DNA from: Clitoria ternatea
Taxonomy: Eukaryota; Streptophyta; Magnoliopsida; Fabales; Fabaceae
DNA: 64,000 nt
Assembly (NCBI GenBank): GCA_037962975.1
Contig: CM075670.1
Coordinates: forward strand, 148,246,501 to 148,310,500
Direction of reading: 5' to 3'
Shown here: positions 10,080 through 22,150 of the stretch, piece by piece
Layout of the letters: each line of letters opens with the position of its first letter
Position numbering within the stretch: the stretch's first letter is position 1
Made by a program: the position numbers and the translations under genes
The notes under the pieces: model-generated
The model's database searches: none
The model's input: the letters and a program-made list of their open reading frames with translations, nothing else
What the model was told of the DNA's origin: nothing

Positions 10080-13000
10080 ATGGATCGGAGTTGGATTTCT
10101 GCGTCACGCCTAAGTCTGGAGTACGAGGGGGGAGTTGAATCATTTATAGAATTCGTAGCGAGGAATGCAGTGGGGGTGAATGGAAAGTATTTTTGCCCTT
10201 GTGTTAAATGCTTCAACCTGCGTCGGGTAGACTTGGAAGAGGTGCGAGAACATCTACTGTGTGACGGTTTTCTACGTAGTTATACGCGTTGGATATGGCA
10301 TGGTGAAGATGTGGTGGTGCCAAGTAACAGCTCTCAGACTAAAAATCGAAGCTCGATGCATGACAACGATGTCGACATGGATGACCGACTCGAGGATATG
10401 ATCCGTGATGTAGGGGTAGAAGGTTTTAAGAAAGCTCATGTATATACAACTCTGTGTCAGGACTCTGAGCAGCCGTTGTATCCAAACTGCGTCAATTTCA
10501 CGAGGTTATCAGCTGTTTTGCGGTTGTTTAATTTGAAGGCCATAAACGGGTGGACGGATAAAAGTTTCACTGACTTACTGAAGTTGTTGAAAGAAATGCT
10601 CCCAGCTGGAAACACCTTGCCGAAAAGTAACTATGAGGCCAAAAAGGTGTTGTGTCCTATGGGTTTGGAGTATGAGAAAATACATGCATGCCAAAATGAT
10701 TGTGTATTATTCCGGGGTGAGTTAGAAATGCTGCATCGATGTCCTAGATGTGGGGTGTCACGGTATAAGAAGAAGAGGCGGATTCTGATGAGGTATGCAC
10801 TAAAGGGTCTCCTGCAAAGGTGTTGTGGTATCTACCTATAGTTCCAAGACTAAAGCGTCTGTTTACCAATGCAGATGATGCAAAACTTATGAGATGGCAT
10901 GCTGATGAGAGGGTTGTTGATGGACTACTTAGGCATCCGGCCGATGGGTCGCAATGGAAGAAAATGGATAGGATTTTTCCAGAATTTGCCAATGAACCAA
11001 GAAATGTTAGGCTTGCACTAGCCACAGACGGCATGAACCCGTTTGGGAACCTGAGCACAAACCATAGTTCGTGGCCTGTTTTGTTGTTTGTTTACAACTT
11101 GCCGCCATGGTTGTGCATGAAGCGAAAATATGTGATGTTATCAATGATGATTTCTGGTCCACGACAACCAGGGAACGACATTGATGTATATTTAACTCCA
11201 TTGGTTGAAGACCTCAAAAGGTTGTGGGAAGACGGGGTTGAAGTGTTTGATGGGTTTACCGGGCGATCATTCAAATTGCGTGCCATGTTATTTTGCACAA
11301 TCAATGACTTTCCAGCGTATGGTAACTTATCTGGGTACAGTGTGAAGGGTCATAAAGCTTGTCCAATATGTGAGGAGGGGACTAGTTCTGTGCGGTTGCA
11401 TCATGGCAGGAAAAATGTTTATCTTCGACATCGAAGGTTTCTTAAAGCGAATCATCCGTTTCGAAGGTTGAAGAAGTCGTTTAACGGTGCCCAAGATTTT
11501 GAAATGGCTCCTCCACCACTATCTGGTCGCCAGGCATATGAAAAGGTGAAGGACGTCAACGTGCAATTTGGTAAGTGTGAAAAACAGCACCCGACACAAA
11601 AAAACTGGAAGAAAAGGTCAGTGTTTTTTGACCTGCTATATTGGAGGGAGCTTGATGTAAGACACTGCATTGATGTAATGCATGTGGAGAAGAATGTGTG
11701 CGACAGTTTAGTTGGTACACTCTTAAACATACCCGGGAAGACTAAGGATGGCCTAAACTCGCGTATGGACTTAGAGTTGATGGGTATACGTCAGGATTTG
11801 CATCCACAATCAAAGGGCAAAAGAACATATTTGCCTCCAGCATGTCATACGTTATCCAGAAAAGAAAAGCAAAGTCTGTGTGAATCGTTACAAAGTGTGA
11901 AAGTTCCGTCTGGTTATGGCTCCAACATCAAGTCTTGTGTTTCCATGAAAGATTTGAAGTTAGTTGGGTTGAAGTCTCATGATTGTCACATGTTGATGTA
12001 GCAGTTTCTGCCTATCGCCATTCGTGACATTCTTCCTAAAAATGTGAGAAATGTCATAACAAGGTTGTGTATGTTTTTCAATGCCATATGTTGCAAGGTA
12101 CTCGTGCCCAGCGAATTGGATGTGTTGGAACAGGAAGCATCACTTATATTATGTCAGCTTGAAATGTATTTCCCGCCCTCTTTTTTTGACATAATGGTCC
12201 ACTTAATCATCCATTTGGTGAGAGAGGTCCGTTGTTGTGGTCCAGTGTTCCTCCATTGGATGTATCCCGTTGAGCGATATATGAAGATATTGAAAGGGTA
12301 TATGAAGAACCAACGTCGTCCCGAAGCTTCAATTGTGGAAAGATATATTGCAGAGGAAGCAATTGAGTTTTGCACTGAATACATGTCACATGCTGCAAGC
12401 ATTGGTATTCCAATGACCCGTCATGAAGGGAGATTGGATGGGAAAGGAACGATTGGAAAAAAAGTGAAGAGCATGCCACGTGCTGATGTCCTTCAGGCAC
12501 ACTTGTATATTTTAAACAACACGGACGACGTGCAACCGTATCTAGCCACACACAAGGAGCTAGTCAAGAAAACCAACCCTAAAATGACTGAAAAGTGGTT
12601 GTTGAATGAACACAACAAGAGTTTCATGCAGTGGTTCCAAAAGACCGTCCTGAAAGATGCATCTGCATCCTCGACATTACATCGACTAGCACAGGGCCCG
12701 AACTTTGATGTCCTCACCTTTTGTGGGTATGACATAAACAACTATTCGTTTTATACAAGGACACAGGATGAAAAGAGTACAAATCAAAACAGTGGAGTGA
12801 TGGTTGTGGCTCAGTCAATGCATTTCTCAACTGCAAAGGACAACAACCCTGTGATGGCGGAGTCATGCTACTTTGGTGTGATTGAAGATATATGGGAAGT
12901 TGATTACGGTCCCTTCACCGTTCCTGTGTTTAAATGCAAATGGGTTGACAATAAGAACGGTGTCACAACTGATGATTTAGGAGTTACGTTGGTGGACCTC

Positions 13001-13258
13001 AACAAGATCGGGCATAAGGAAGAACCATTCATAATGGCAACGCAGGTGAAGCAAGTTTTTTATGTGGCTGACCCAGCTGACAAACGGTGGTCTATTGTTA
13101 TCCAAGGTAGACACATTGGAGACCCCAATCTTGATATTGTGGACATTCCATCAACTACAACACGTATTCCAACATCTATCGTGGAACATGACATAGATGA
13201 TGTAGTTGCCAGTCGTCATGACCACCATGAGGGCTTGTGGGAAAATATTTCATCTTAA
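10080..13258 (+). pseudogene. tnp2-like: CACTA transposase, TNP2 family (Transposase_21), frameshifted
   Basis: This would be the catalytic transposase that cuts and pastes CACTA elements. The first about 75 residues match the plant transposase-associated domain (MDRSWI.. to ..YTRWIWHGE, with the C-P-C-V-K-C cysteines). The tnp2 core follows: a cysteine motif (CPRCGVSRYK), the acidic motifs ATDGMNPFG and GNDIDVYLTP, RHCIDVMHVEKNVCDSL, and the late HWMYPVERYM that carries the likely catalytic Glu. A C-terminal YFGVIEDIWEVDY segment is the usual tail domain. The reading frame shifts near 10770, and a TAG stop at 11999-12001 splits the core. Otherwise the protein is continuous for about 1050 codons. 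It lies upstream of the ULP1 gene on the same strand. Confidence 0.92.
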
Positions 13259-13372
13259 TAGGGTATTAATCTTGTTGGTGATTCATTTCATTACATGTTA
13301 TATTAGTTATTCGTTGTTTTAAATGTTATATTAAATATTTGACAGTTTTTTTCCTTGTTTGGACAGATACTC

Positions 13373-16300
13373 ATGGCTGACCAGGATGGATGATCCAGGT
13401 ACGACTCACAGGCCAGTGGTTCCTCTGCTCGGAAGAGTAGAGGTGTTACTCGGATGCCAGACGTCGCACGTAGGCGTCACCGGGGAGAGAGGCCAGTTGT
13501 TGACATGGATGTCAACACCGGTAGATTTAGTGGACCGCATGCCACGAAGCTTAGCAGTTATCTGGGGGTTGTGGTACGGTCGAAGGTGTCCATCATTATC
13601 CCCGACTGGGATAGTGTCGAGGAAGTGGTGAAGAACCAGCTATGGAGTGATGTTCTGGTAACTTATGTATTATTTAAGTTTTATTTTAGTGTATTATTTC
13701 ATGTAACTCTTAATAAGGACTCCTTTATGGACTAACTCCTTTCATGTAGGATTCTTTTGAGATACCATCTTCCGATATAGCGAGGAGGAAGGTCCTCGGT
13801 ATCATGGCTGAGCGATGGAGGTCGTTCAAATCCATACTCACCACGAGGTATATTGAACTTTAAATTCTTAATCAATGCTTCACCAAATTGTACCAATCCT
13901 TAGTTTAAATGTACCTTTCATTGTAGGTATGTATTCGGGGACGACCAAGGAAAGTTCCCTGGAGAGAAGTATCCATTCATCGATCAGGAGACCTGGGATG
14001 CTTTTGTTGCATCTAGACATTCTGCCGAGTTTCAGGTACATTGGTTTTTAGATGATTAAATAATATGTATAATTTATACGACTAACTGTGAATATTTTTT
14101 TTCTTGTTGTAGGAGACCAGAAAGAAAGCCAAGGAGACTAGGAAGCTAAATGACTGCCTACACACACTGTCACGTGGGGGTTACCGTAGGTTGAAGGAGC
14201 GGCTGGCACAGGAGAGGCTGAGTCAGTGTCAGACTGACACTGGTATTGTGGATCCCCCTTCCCCACCTGCACGCCACGACAAATGGAAGCGGGCTAGGAT
14301 GAAGAAGAGTGGGGAATACACTTCCTCACAGGCTCAGGAGGTTGCCTCACGGATAGTAAGTATTCCCCTTTATATCAGTGTCTGTTTTTCAGTTTACGTG
14401 AAGGAAGTGAATACTAACTTGTTTGGTTTCAGGATTCCTTGGTTGAGCAATCAACCCAAGGGTCTTTCGTAGCCCATGGACGGGAGGATATATTGACTAC
14501 CGCCATTGGCAGGCCAGAGCACCCAGGAAGAGTGCGTGCTATTGGTCGAGGTGTAGGTAAGTGCTAACTAACTCTATGCCTTCATTTTGTTATCTGTTAA
14601 ACAATTATGGGCTAATCATTCACATTTTACAGGCCTCCGCGCCTATTACGGTGCTCCCGACCCTGCCCCATCCCTTGAGCAAATAGTGGAGCAAAAGGTG
14701 GCTGTTGTGAAGGCTGAGTACCAGGAGGAGATATCTAGGCTCCACTAGGAGATGGCCCGATTCAGGGAGGAGATGAAGGCCTCACTCAGCCACCACCAGG
14801 AGACTACTACACCAGCCAGTGACCCACAGGTTAAATTCTTTATTTATTTTCCTCAATTTTATTGTTTGTAATCACTTTCATTGTTGAATAACTTCTGCTT
14901 GATGTGTAAATATGTAGGTACGGAAGGTTAGCACTAAGGGGTCGTACGCTGCGGCTGACCCTGAGGATGACGGGGTCGAGCCACCAGACACCCGTCAATG
15001 TGACCTGTTCATTGACGGGTCGGAGGAGCCAGTTGCCACTGGTATGGTGCACAACTTAGGCCCTGTGGTTCACCATCAGACATTACCTGATGGTATGTCC
15101 AGGGTCTCGGTTGTGCTCGTCCTCGAGGAGGATGCTGCTGTGCCAGTGGCAACTCAGGAGGTGAAGACCGTCGGTCAGGCGGTGGGCCACTTTCTGATGT
15201 GGCCCAACAGACTTCTCGTGATTGCCCCTGGACAGGTAAAAACCCTAAACACTAACTAGCTTTATTTCCTTGTCAATTATGGTACAAAATGTGATGGTTG
15301 TCAATTGTTCAACAGGAACAGCCATTGAAGAAGCCAGACCCGGCCAAGGATCCCGTCCGGATGCTATGGCGCATCGGGTATGAGCAAGCTAACGACACTG
15401 TTCAGGTCCCATGGCAGCCACTAGTGTTCGGCCATCCCAGTGCTCTTCCAGTTTACGTTACAAATTCTGACATTTGTGACATTATTACGGGGATGTCGAT
15501 GCTGAACGGCTCCATCTTTCAGTTGTGGGAGCTGTAAGTATATCCTTGTTTTGTCCAATTTTTTCATTATACAAGTTATTTGTCGCTAACCATGTCTTAA
15601 CTTGTTTAGGTTTCTGGCAAAACTCTCAGTGGACTTGGGTTTCCAAGGAACTTACGGTTTCTTAGAGCCCTCTCTCATACAGAGGCAAAGAAACACCTCG
15701 CAGAACACCCAGACATACATCCAGAATTGGATGTTTGAGTCTGGGAAGTCCATATACATGGGCCCCTATCATAAAGGGTAATACTCTATTCCATAATTAT
15801 TGTCATGATATTTTGCATTTTGAAGTCTCACTTATCACTCGTAACTGCAGGGTTCACTGGACGCTTCTGGTGATCTGTCCGAAGGACTATCTTGCTCTGT
15901 ACTTTGATAGTTTGCACAAAACAGCTCCACAAGAGCTGAAAGATATAGTAGACCGGTAAGTTCATCCCTAAACAATAACCACAAATTCGATTACATCATT
16001 TTTAGAACTATACAATTCTAACTTATCTTGTGTTTTGTTTGACGCAGGGCGGTGGTTGGATACAATATACTGATTGGAAACAAGCCCAAAGGAAAAACAG
16101 TTGTATGGGTGTACCCAAAAGTAAGTCAATCGTATTCATTCAAATCTTCAGTACATGTTTTTTAAGTTCCGAATTCACTTATTCTATACTATATGTCCAT
16201 TGTAGTCTTACAGGCAGAAGGGTTCCTTTGAGTGTGGCTATTTCGTGATGCACACCATGCTGACCATTGTCCAACATCATTTAGTAGATGGATGGACAGA

Positions 16301-16487
16301 GGTAATTCTCATCACCGTGTCAATTTCTCCAATTTCATCAATTTCATGTAATAAATAAAGCTTTTGTTCTAATTGTTTTGTGCATTGTTTGCAGTACTTT
16401 AATGACCGGTCATATTTCCCAAAGGAACTTGTGGATGATGTTAGAAGGCAATGGGCCTCACACTTCATTGAACTTAGTCAAAGCTAG
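13373..16487 (+). pseudogene. CACTA second gene: Transposase_24/TnpA-like protein fused to a Ulp1-type (C48) cysteine protease, 13 exons
   Basis: No single long ORF exists, but splice sites give a coherent gene. Inferred exons: 13373-13657, 13750-13847, 13927-14035, 14113-14355, 14433-14556, 14633-14829, 14918-15235, 15316-15533, 15610-15777, 15851-15955, 16048-16120, 16206-16301 and 16395-16487 (stop), all with GT..AG introns. The N-terminal half (PVVDMDVNTGRFSG.., WRSFKSILTTRYVFGD, ETWDAFVASR) resembles plant Transposase_24/TnpA proteins that bind subterminal repeats. A coiled-coil-like acidic stretch follows at about 14690-14800. The C-terminal half has the Ulp1 catalytic set: His in VHWTLLVI, Asp in YFDSLHK and Cys in FECGYFVMH. 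Two in-frame stops, at 13391-13393 and 14746-14748, make this copy probably inactive. The first may be avoided by another start. Confidence 0.85.
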
Positions 16488-16739
16488 ATATAGGATCTTT
16501 ATTCTTTTATATATGTATGTAGTAGGATTTAGGGTTTACTTTTATTAGATTACATTCAACTTAATTGTATATATACTTTCAATTTTTAGGTTGTTATGAA
16601 TTGATATAGAAAATAAATTGTTATATATATACATACGATTCTTTCGGCATAGTGTTGCTGTGGCATACTGTATACTGTACTGGTTTGTCTGAATGCAGGG
16701 TTGGGAAACGATAAAACAGAATGCATATTAAAAAAAAAA
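16488..16739. other. CACTA 3' flank of the second gene
   Basis: An AT-rich stretch after the stop codon of the ULP1-type gene. It is a plausible 3' untranslated and polyadenylation region. Nothing further is seen. Confidence 0.5.
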
Positions 16740-17253
16740 CCTCAGTATTTATTCACGGTTATGGCAACAACCGTGAAAAAAGACAAGATTTTTCCACGGT
16801 TACTACCATAACCGTGGATATAGATACATTTTATCCACGGTTGTCCATCACAACCGTGAATATAAGTAGTTTGTAACTGAAACTAAACCATACTTATATT
16901 CACGGTTGTGATGGACAACCGTGGATAAAATGTATCTATATCCACGGTTGTCCATCATAACCGTGAATATAAGTATGGTTTAGTTTCAGTTACAAACTAC
17001 TTGTATTCACGGTTTTGATGGACAACCGTGGATAAAATGTATCTATATCCACGGTTATTCTCGATAACCGTGAATATAAATAGTAAGTTATATTCACAGT
17101 TGTTCTTAACCGTGGTTAGATGTGATTTATTACCACGGTTGTTAACCGTGGTTAAAGACCATCATCTACTACCACGGCTTCAACAACCACGGTTCTTTAA
17201 CCGTGAATAAAGGCCTTTTTTAACTGTGATTATATCCTTTTTTTCCACTAGTG
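16740..17253. repeat. CACTA right subterminal repeat array and terminal inverted repeat
   Basis: About 15 copies of the ATATCCACGGTTG-type motif occur in both orientations, followed by the terminal TTTTTTTCCACTAGTG. The motifs mirror the left end, which fits one element with matched ends. Confidence 0.9.
16821..16938. repeat. Perfect 46-bp inverted repeat (hairpin) in the CACTA right end
   Basis: Positions 16821-16866 are the exact reverse complement of 16893-16938. The 26-bp loop at 16867-16892 itself recurs inverted at 16974-16999, so the structure is nested. The perfect match suggests recent duplication or gene conversion. Confidence 0.9.
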
Positions 17254-18113
17254 TTACCATAGGTTTCAGCATCCCTTGAGCATCCAATTCAGAGTGTTCT
17301 GTGCTTTGAGGTGTGAAAATAGCTTCCATATACTTGAGAATATTGTTTTAGGTTTATTTTCCTTTTGTGTTGTGAAGTTCTTTGTCAAGTTCAGTTTAGT
17401 GTTCATCATGTCTCCACTCGTCAGTTATGTTATTACCTTTCTTATGTGTAAGTAATCTTTTTTATATTGGAATTGGTGAACCAATATGTGAATATGATGT
17501 TGTGATTATGAATTATACACGTTTTTTGATTCAAGGTTTATGTTAGTATTTCAATCTTTTATTAGTATGAACTTCAAACGGAAGAATGATTTTCACTCAT
17601 GTTAAAACTACTTTAACAAAAGTAAAAGTTAAAATACCCTTAATATACCAATTACCAGGGATAAAGTTGGTAATTATTACTGTGTTATGGCTAGCACTTG
17701 AAGCAAGTTTTTACTAAGAAAACATCTGAGGGATCAGACTTTACAGTAATCATTTAGAATTTATTCATCGAGGAATCAAGTTTAATGATTTTAAGCTGCA
17801 TTGACATAGTTTTTCATTCTCTGTTTAAATCTCAAGTATTGAAATTGTTCTGAGGTGATATTTTCATAAATCATTTTCTAGATTGTTTCATAATCTATTC
17901 CATCTTTTGTTCAATGTATAAATCAATCTCTAAATCTGTAAATATTGTACATATTTGTATATGAAACATTATTTTGTCAATAAGCTTTGATACTTTTACC
18001 ATAGTAAATAAAAATTATTGTCACTCACTGAAACCAATCAATCCTTGAGGGAATGATATCTAAACTTTTGAAAACTACAATGACAAATTGGTTCGTTTGC
18101 CAACAAACCAACA
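17254..18113 (+). mobile_element. Element B: 5' LTR, right fragment
   Basis: This continues the LTR after the CACTA insertion. The phrase TTGGAATTGGTGAACCAATA and its surroundings match the R/U5 part of the element C LTR. It ends ..CCAACA at 18113, followed by AGTTTTC and a tRNA-Asp-type primer site, exactly as in element C. No coding sequence is seen. Confidence 0.8.
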
Positions 18114-18120
18114 AGTTTTC

Positions 18121-18138
18121 TAACGCCGTCGTTGGGGA
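18121..18138 (+). promoter_or_regulatory. Primer binding site, tRNA-Asp type (element B)
   Basis: TAACGCCGTCGTTGGGGA is a decayed form of the TGGCGCCGTCGCCGGGGA site present in element C. Three of the four differences are C-to-T or G-to-A, as expected from deamination. This primer class is typical of Athila/Calypso-like elements. Confidence 0.85.
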
Positions 18139-18307
18139 TTGAATTGATTTTAGTAAACAATAAATTTTTAATTACTGTGGTAAAATTTCTTTACTTTTTA
18201 ACTTAGGTAAATATTCATTTTTACTTTTTACTCATACATTTATTTATTTACTTTTACTTTTTCTTTAATTATTCTTGTTACACTAACTTTCTCTGTTTAG
18301 TTTGTGT
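18139..18307. other. Element B 5' leader
   Basis: A T-rich untranslated stretch between the primer site and the gag start. The matching element C leader, at 32272-32379 on the minus strand, has similar composition. Confidence 0.6.
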
Positions 18308-19560
18308 ATGCAAACTCGATCTTCTGTAGGAAGAATCTACTTTGATCCTGAGATCGAGAAATTTGGAAAAAAACTTAAATCTTTTAAATCTAAAACATAA
18401 ACTACTACTTCTTCTTCTTCTTCAACTTTATCTTCTTTTCAAAACTTTGAAAATTCTAAAATGGCTGGAGTACAACCAAAACAGACTTTGGGACAGTTTG
18501 CTGTTATTCATGGACCACCCCGTGTGTCGAGAATGTTTCAAGGACCTGTTGCAGTAATGGAGATTAAACCTGCTACATTGAATATAATTCAAAACAATCA
18601 ATTTGCTGGTTTAAATCATGAAGAATTATATGAACGTCTAATTGTTTTTTATGAATTATACAACACTATTGCTTTTGAAACCAATCAAGAAGAATCTGTA
18701 TACATGAGACTATTTCCTTTTTCTTTGGTTGGGAAGGCAAAAGAATTGTGTAAATCTTGTCCTCTTGGTAGTTTTACAAACTGGTCCGATCTCGAAAGAA
18801 AATTTTTTGAAAGGTTTTATTCCCCATCTAAATATTTTGAAGTCATGACAGCCATCCACTCATTTGCACAAAATCATGATGAGTCACTAGGAGAAGCATG
18901 GGAACGATTCAAAGCACTGTTAAGAAAATGTCCAAACCATAATTTGGACGATGGAGAAAAGGTAAGAATCGTCTACCATGGTTTACTGCCTCAGTTTAAG
19001 ATGTTGTTAGATGCTTGTGCAAATGCTTCATTAATGAACAAGACAATTGAAGAGGCAATAACCATAATGGAATCCATGTCCACTAGTGACAGACAAGCAA
19101 AACATGAGAGATGTAATGTTTCCAGGAATATGCTCGTGTTAGGAGTGAATTATGTAGTCCACTTAAAAGAAATTGTTGACACAACAAATTGAAGCAATGA
19201 GCAAGCAATTGTAAAAATTATAGATTTCTCAAGTGTCATCACCACCCCCTACTCAGTTGAAACAATGTGTATATTGCATGGGTGAACAACCTTGTGTTTA
19301 CTTTATACCCAATGAAATTGAACATGAGCAAGCCAATTTTTTGAACAACCAAAGGCTACCTGTAGGTAATTTTCCTTTCAATGCTGGTAATTTTTTCCCT
19401 AACAATTATCAACAGGTTGGAAAAATTAGAATTTTGGATAGAAGCAAGACGTTGGAACTTCCAATAGACCACCCAACAATTAGTTTCAACAACAACCACA
19501 ACTTAAACATACATCTAGACTGACAAGGTTAGAAGAATTTATCCAACAATTGCTGTAATA
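18308..19560 (+). pseudogene. gag: Element B Gag (Athila/Calypso type), degenerate
   Basis: Gag is the structural protein that packages the element RNA. The ORF starts MQTRSS..IYFDPEIEKF, the same start as in element C. A TAA stop sits at codon 31 (18398-18400), where C reads CAA. The conserved core runs from GQFAVIHGPPRVS through FAGLNHEELYERL, FPFSLVGKAKE, FTNWSDLERKFFERFY and LLRKCPNHNLDDGEKVRIVYHGL. After 19192 the frame is lost. The zinc-knuckle region resumes at 19233 (CVYCMGEQPCVYF), with part of the cysteine set replaced. Inactive. Confidence 0.9.
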
Positions 19561-19924
19561 CATGCAAATAAATGAAGTCGCATGGAAAACATCAGATCTG
19601 TAATTGGGACAGCTAGCAAAAGAAGTAGCTAAGATGAAAAGTTTTTATTTTTCTGCCACTACCTAGAACCCAAGCGAACAATGTAAAGGTATTTTAACTA
19701 GGAGTGGTAAAATTATAGGGACTAATTATAAAAAAAGTTGAAAAGAGATTGAAGAGAGTGAAAGAAAGAAAGAAGAGAAAGAAAAGAATGAAGAAGAAAA
19801 GAAAGAAAAGAGAATGAAGAAAAAAAATAAAGGAAAAGTAAAAGAAATAAATGAAAAACAAGAAAAAGAAGAAGAAAAATAAAAATAAACAAATCAAAAA
19901 ACTAAGAAAGAAAAGAATTAGTAT
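19561..19924 (+). other. Element B Gag-protease linker with a Lys/Glu-coding purine tract
   Basis: Positions 19735-19905 are almost pure A and G and would encode a Lys/Glu-rich linker. The same linker, rich in EKSEKKKEEEE-type sequence, sits at the matching place in element C. The antisense frame through it is only a compositional shadow. Confidence 0.7.
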
Positions 19925-20616
19925 TTGGGTCAGACTCCTCCTGTCAAGGATCTGCCTTATCCACATGCACCATCAAGAAAGGATAAGGAGAGAGAATACA
20001 AAAGATTCCTTGAAATTTTTAAGCAGTTACAAATAGATATTCCCTTCTCTAAGGCATTGGAACAAATACCAACATATGCAAAGTTTATGAAAGAACTGCT
20101 CACAAAGAAAAGGAGGTATAATGAAGAAATTATTGAGCTCGAAGTAGGTTGTAGCGCAATCTTACAATATAACATCCCAAAAAGTCAAAGGACCCCGGAA
20201 GTTTCACCATTCCTGTCTCCATTGGAGGTGTAAATATTGGAAAGACTTTATGAGACCTAGGGGCTAGCATTAACTTAATGCCCCTAAGTATGATGAAGCG
20301 TATTGGTGATCTTGATCCATAAAGGACGAAGATGACTCTATAATTGGCAGACCACTCAATCGAAAAATCCTATGGAATAGTGGAACATGTACTTGTGAAG
20401 GTTGACAAGTTCTACTTCCCTGTTGACTTTGTGGTACTAGACATGGATAAGGATACTAAAGTCCCCCTAATTCTTAAAAGACCATTCATGAAGACTGTTA
20501 GAGTGTTGATTAATGTGGACAAAGGAAAGCTCGTAGTTAGAGTGCATGATAAAGAGGTAAATTTTGATGTTTTCAAAGCTCTCAAACATCCTAACCCAAA
20601 ATAAGATTATTTTAGA
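19925..20616 (+). pseudogene. pro: Element B aspartic protease region, degenerate
   Basis: This is the retroelement protease that cleaves Gag-Pol. The lead-in PYPHAPSRKDKEREYKRFLEI.. is followed by the active-site segment DLGASINLMPLS, with the catalytic Asp codon at 20254-20256. Then come LADHSIEKSYGIVEHVLVKVDKFYFPVDFVVLDMD and a flap-like PLILKRPFMKT. Stops at about 20251, 20321 and 20341 and frame changes break it into two frames. DLGAS in place of DTGA is usual in this lineage. Confidence 0.85.
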
Positions 20617-21996
20617 GTGGATGCCCTTGATGAAGTTTGCCTCTCCATATCAAATGGTATGTCTATTTCTGACCCTCTGAATAAATTATTAATTGACTAT
20701 GTTAATTATTTAAATGAGGAAGAGGAAAGACAGATAGACAGGTGTCTAGAAGAACTAGAAAGAGGGAAAGACATTTCCCTCGAATCTAGAAAGATTAAGG
20801 AACTCCAAGAGACACCTGTTGAAAAAGTCCAGAGGCCGGAGCTTAAAGTTTTGCCTTCGCATCTCAAGTATATCTTTCTAAATGAAGGTAATCTTAAACC
20901 AGTCATTATTAGTAATTTACTAACTGAAATAGAAGAACCAAGGCTAGTAGATGTGCTGAAGAAAAATTAGGAAGCAATTGGGTGGGCACTTGAAGATTTG
21001 AAAGGTGTAAGTCCATCATATTGCATGCATGGGATTTTATTAGAAAATGACTACAAGCCTGTAGCCCAACCTCAAAGACGCCTTAATCCCACAATGAAAG
21101 AGGTAACAAAGAAGATGGTTCTTAAATTGTTAAAAGCAGGTATCATCTATCCTATCTCTGATAGTGTATGGGTAAGCCCAGTTCAAGTAGTACAAAAAAG
21201 GGAGGAATGAAAGTAATTGTAAATGATAAGAATGAACAAATTCCAACAAGAACTGTCACTAGCTGGAGAATATGTATAGACTATAGGAAATTGAACCAAG
21301 CAACTAGAAAAGACTATTTTCCATTTCCCTTTATGGACCAAATGCTTAAAAGATTGTCTGGACGGGCTTATTATTATTTTCTTGATGGTTATTCTGGATA
21401 TAACTAAATTGTTGTTGATCCTCTTGATCAGGAAAAGACTACTTTTACATGTCCTTTTAGTATCTTTGCTTACAGGAAAATGTCATTCGAATTATGCAAT
21501 GCACCTGTTACTTTTCCAAGATGTATGTTTGCTATTTTTGTAGATTTAATTGAAAATAGCATAGAAATTTTTATGGATGATTTCTCTATCTTTAGGAACT
21601 CCTTTGATACATGTCTATCCAACTTGGACAATATATTAAAGCGATGCATTGATACAAATCTGGTTTTAAACTGGGAGAAATGTCACTTTGTGGTGACAGA
21701 AGGAATTGTACTTAGTCATAAAATCTCTACAAAAGGTATTGAAGTAGACCAAGTAAAAATTAAGGTAATCTCAAAATTCCCACCCCCTGTGAATGTGAAA
21801 GGGATAAGAAGATTTCTAGGACATGCTAGGTTTTACCGAAGGTTCATTAAAGATTTTTTAAAAATTGCTAAACCTTTGACAAACCTCTTGAACAAGGATG
21901 AGGAATTCAAATTTGATGATGCATGTCTTAAAGCTTTTAATTCTTCAAAAGAAAAATTGATTTTTGCTCCTGCTATTGTTGCCCCTAATTGGAATC
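20617..21996 (+). pseudogene. pol (RT): Element B reverse transcriptase, degenerate and split by element D
   Basis: The protein copies element RNA to DNA. A connecting stretch (20617-20970) is followed by the RT domain: NDYKPVAQPQRRLNPTMKE, RICIDYRKLNQATRKDYFPF, YYFLDGYSGYN, and the catalytic FMDD box at about 21570. The second half is present up to RRFLGHARFYRRFIKDF and APNWNL. Defects are a stop at 20968-20970, a frameshift near 21205 and a TAA at 21405-21407 where Gln is usual. At 21996 the reading frame runs into the solo LTR of element D and resumes at 34563. Confidence 0.92.
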
Positions 21997-22108
21997 TGTA
22001 ACATCCTGATTTTTAATTAATTACCGAGTGTGGTAAATTTCAGGATTAAGGTTATGGATTGATTAAGTTAATGGTTGATTAAGATTAATTGCCAATTAGG
22101 CAAATTGT

Positions 22109-22113
<5 letters not shown>

Positions 22114-22149
<36 letters not shown>
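22114..22149. repeat. AAT trinucleotide microsatellite
   Basis: About a dozen AAT units in tandem near the start of element D. Confidence 0.9.

Positions 22150-22150
<1 letters not shown>

Larger units (their letters stand above)
7446..17253 (+). mobile_element. CACTA (En/Spm-type) DNA transposon, 9808 bp, with ULP1-type second gene
   Basis: It begins CACTAGTGGAAAAAA and ends with the inverse TTTTTTTCCACTAGTG. It is flanked by the 3-bp target duplication TTA at 7443-7445 and 17254-17256, as expected for this superfamily. Both ends carry many subterminal repeats of the AACCGTGGATATATA type in both orientations. Inside are a leader exon, an antisense LBD gene fragment, a TNP2 transposase gene and a multi-exon TnpA/Ulp1 gene. 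The ends and repeats look well preserved, but both main ORFs carry disabling mutations. It interrupts the 5' LTR of element B. Confidence 0.95.

Noticed and set aside
13359..13631. Separate small gene at 13359-13631
   Set aside because: It is an alternative frame over the first exon of the CACTA second gene. The other frame matches the TnpA-like protein and splices correctly.
19694..19966. Phe/Leu-rich minus-strand ORF as a membrane protein
   Set aside because: It is the antisense of the purine-rich Lys/Glu linker between Gag and protease of element B.
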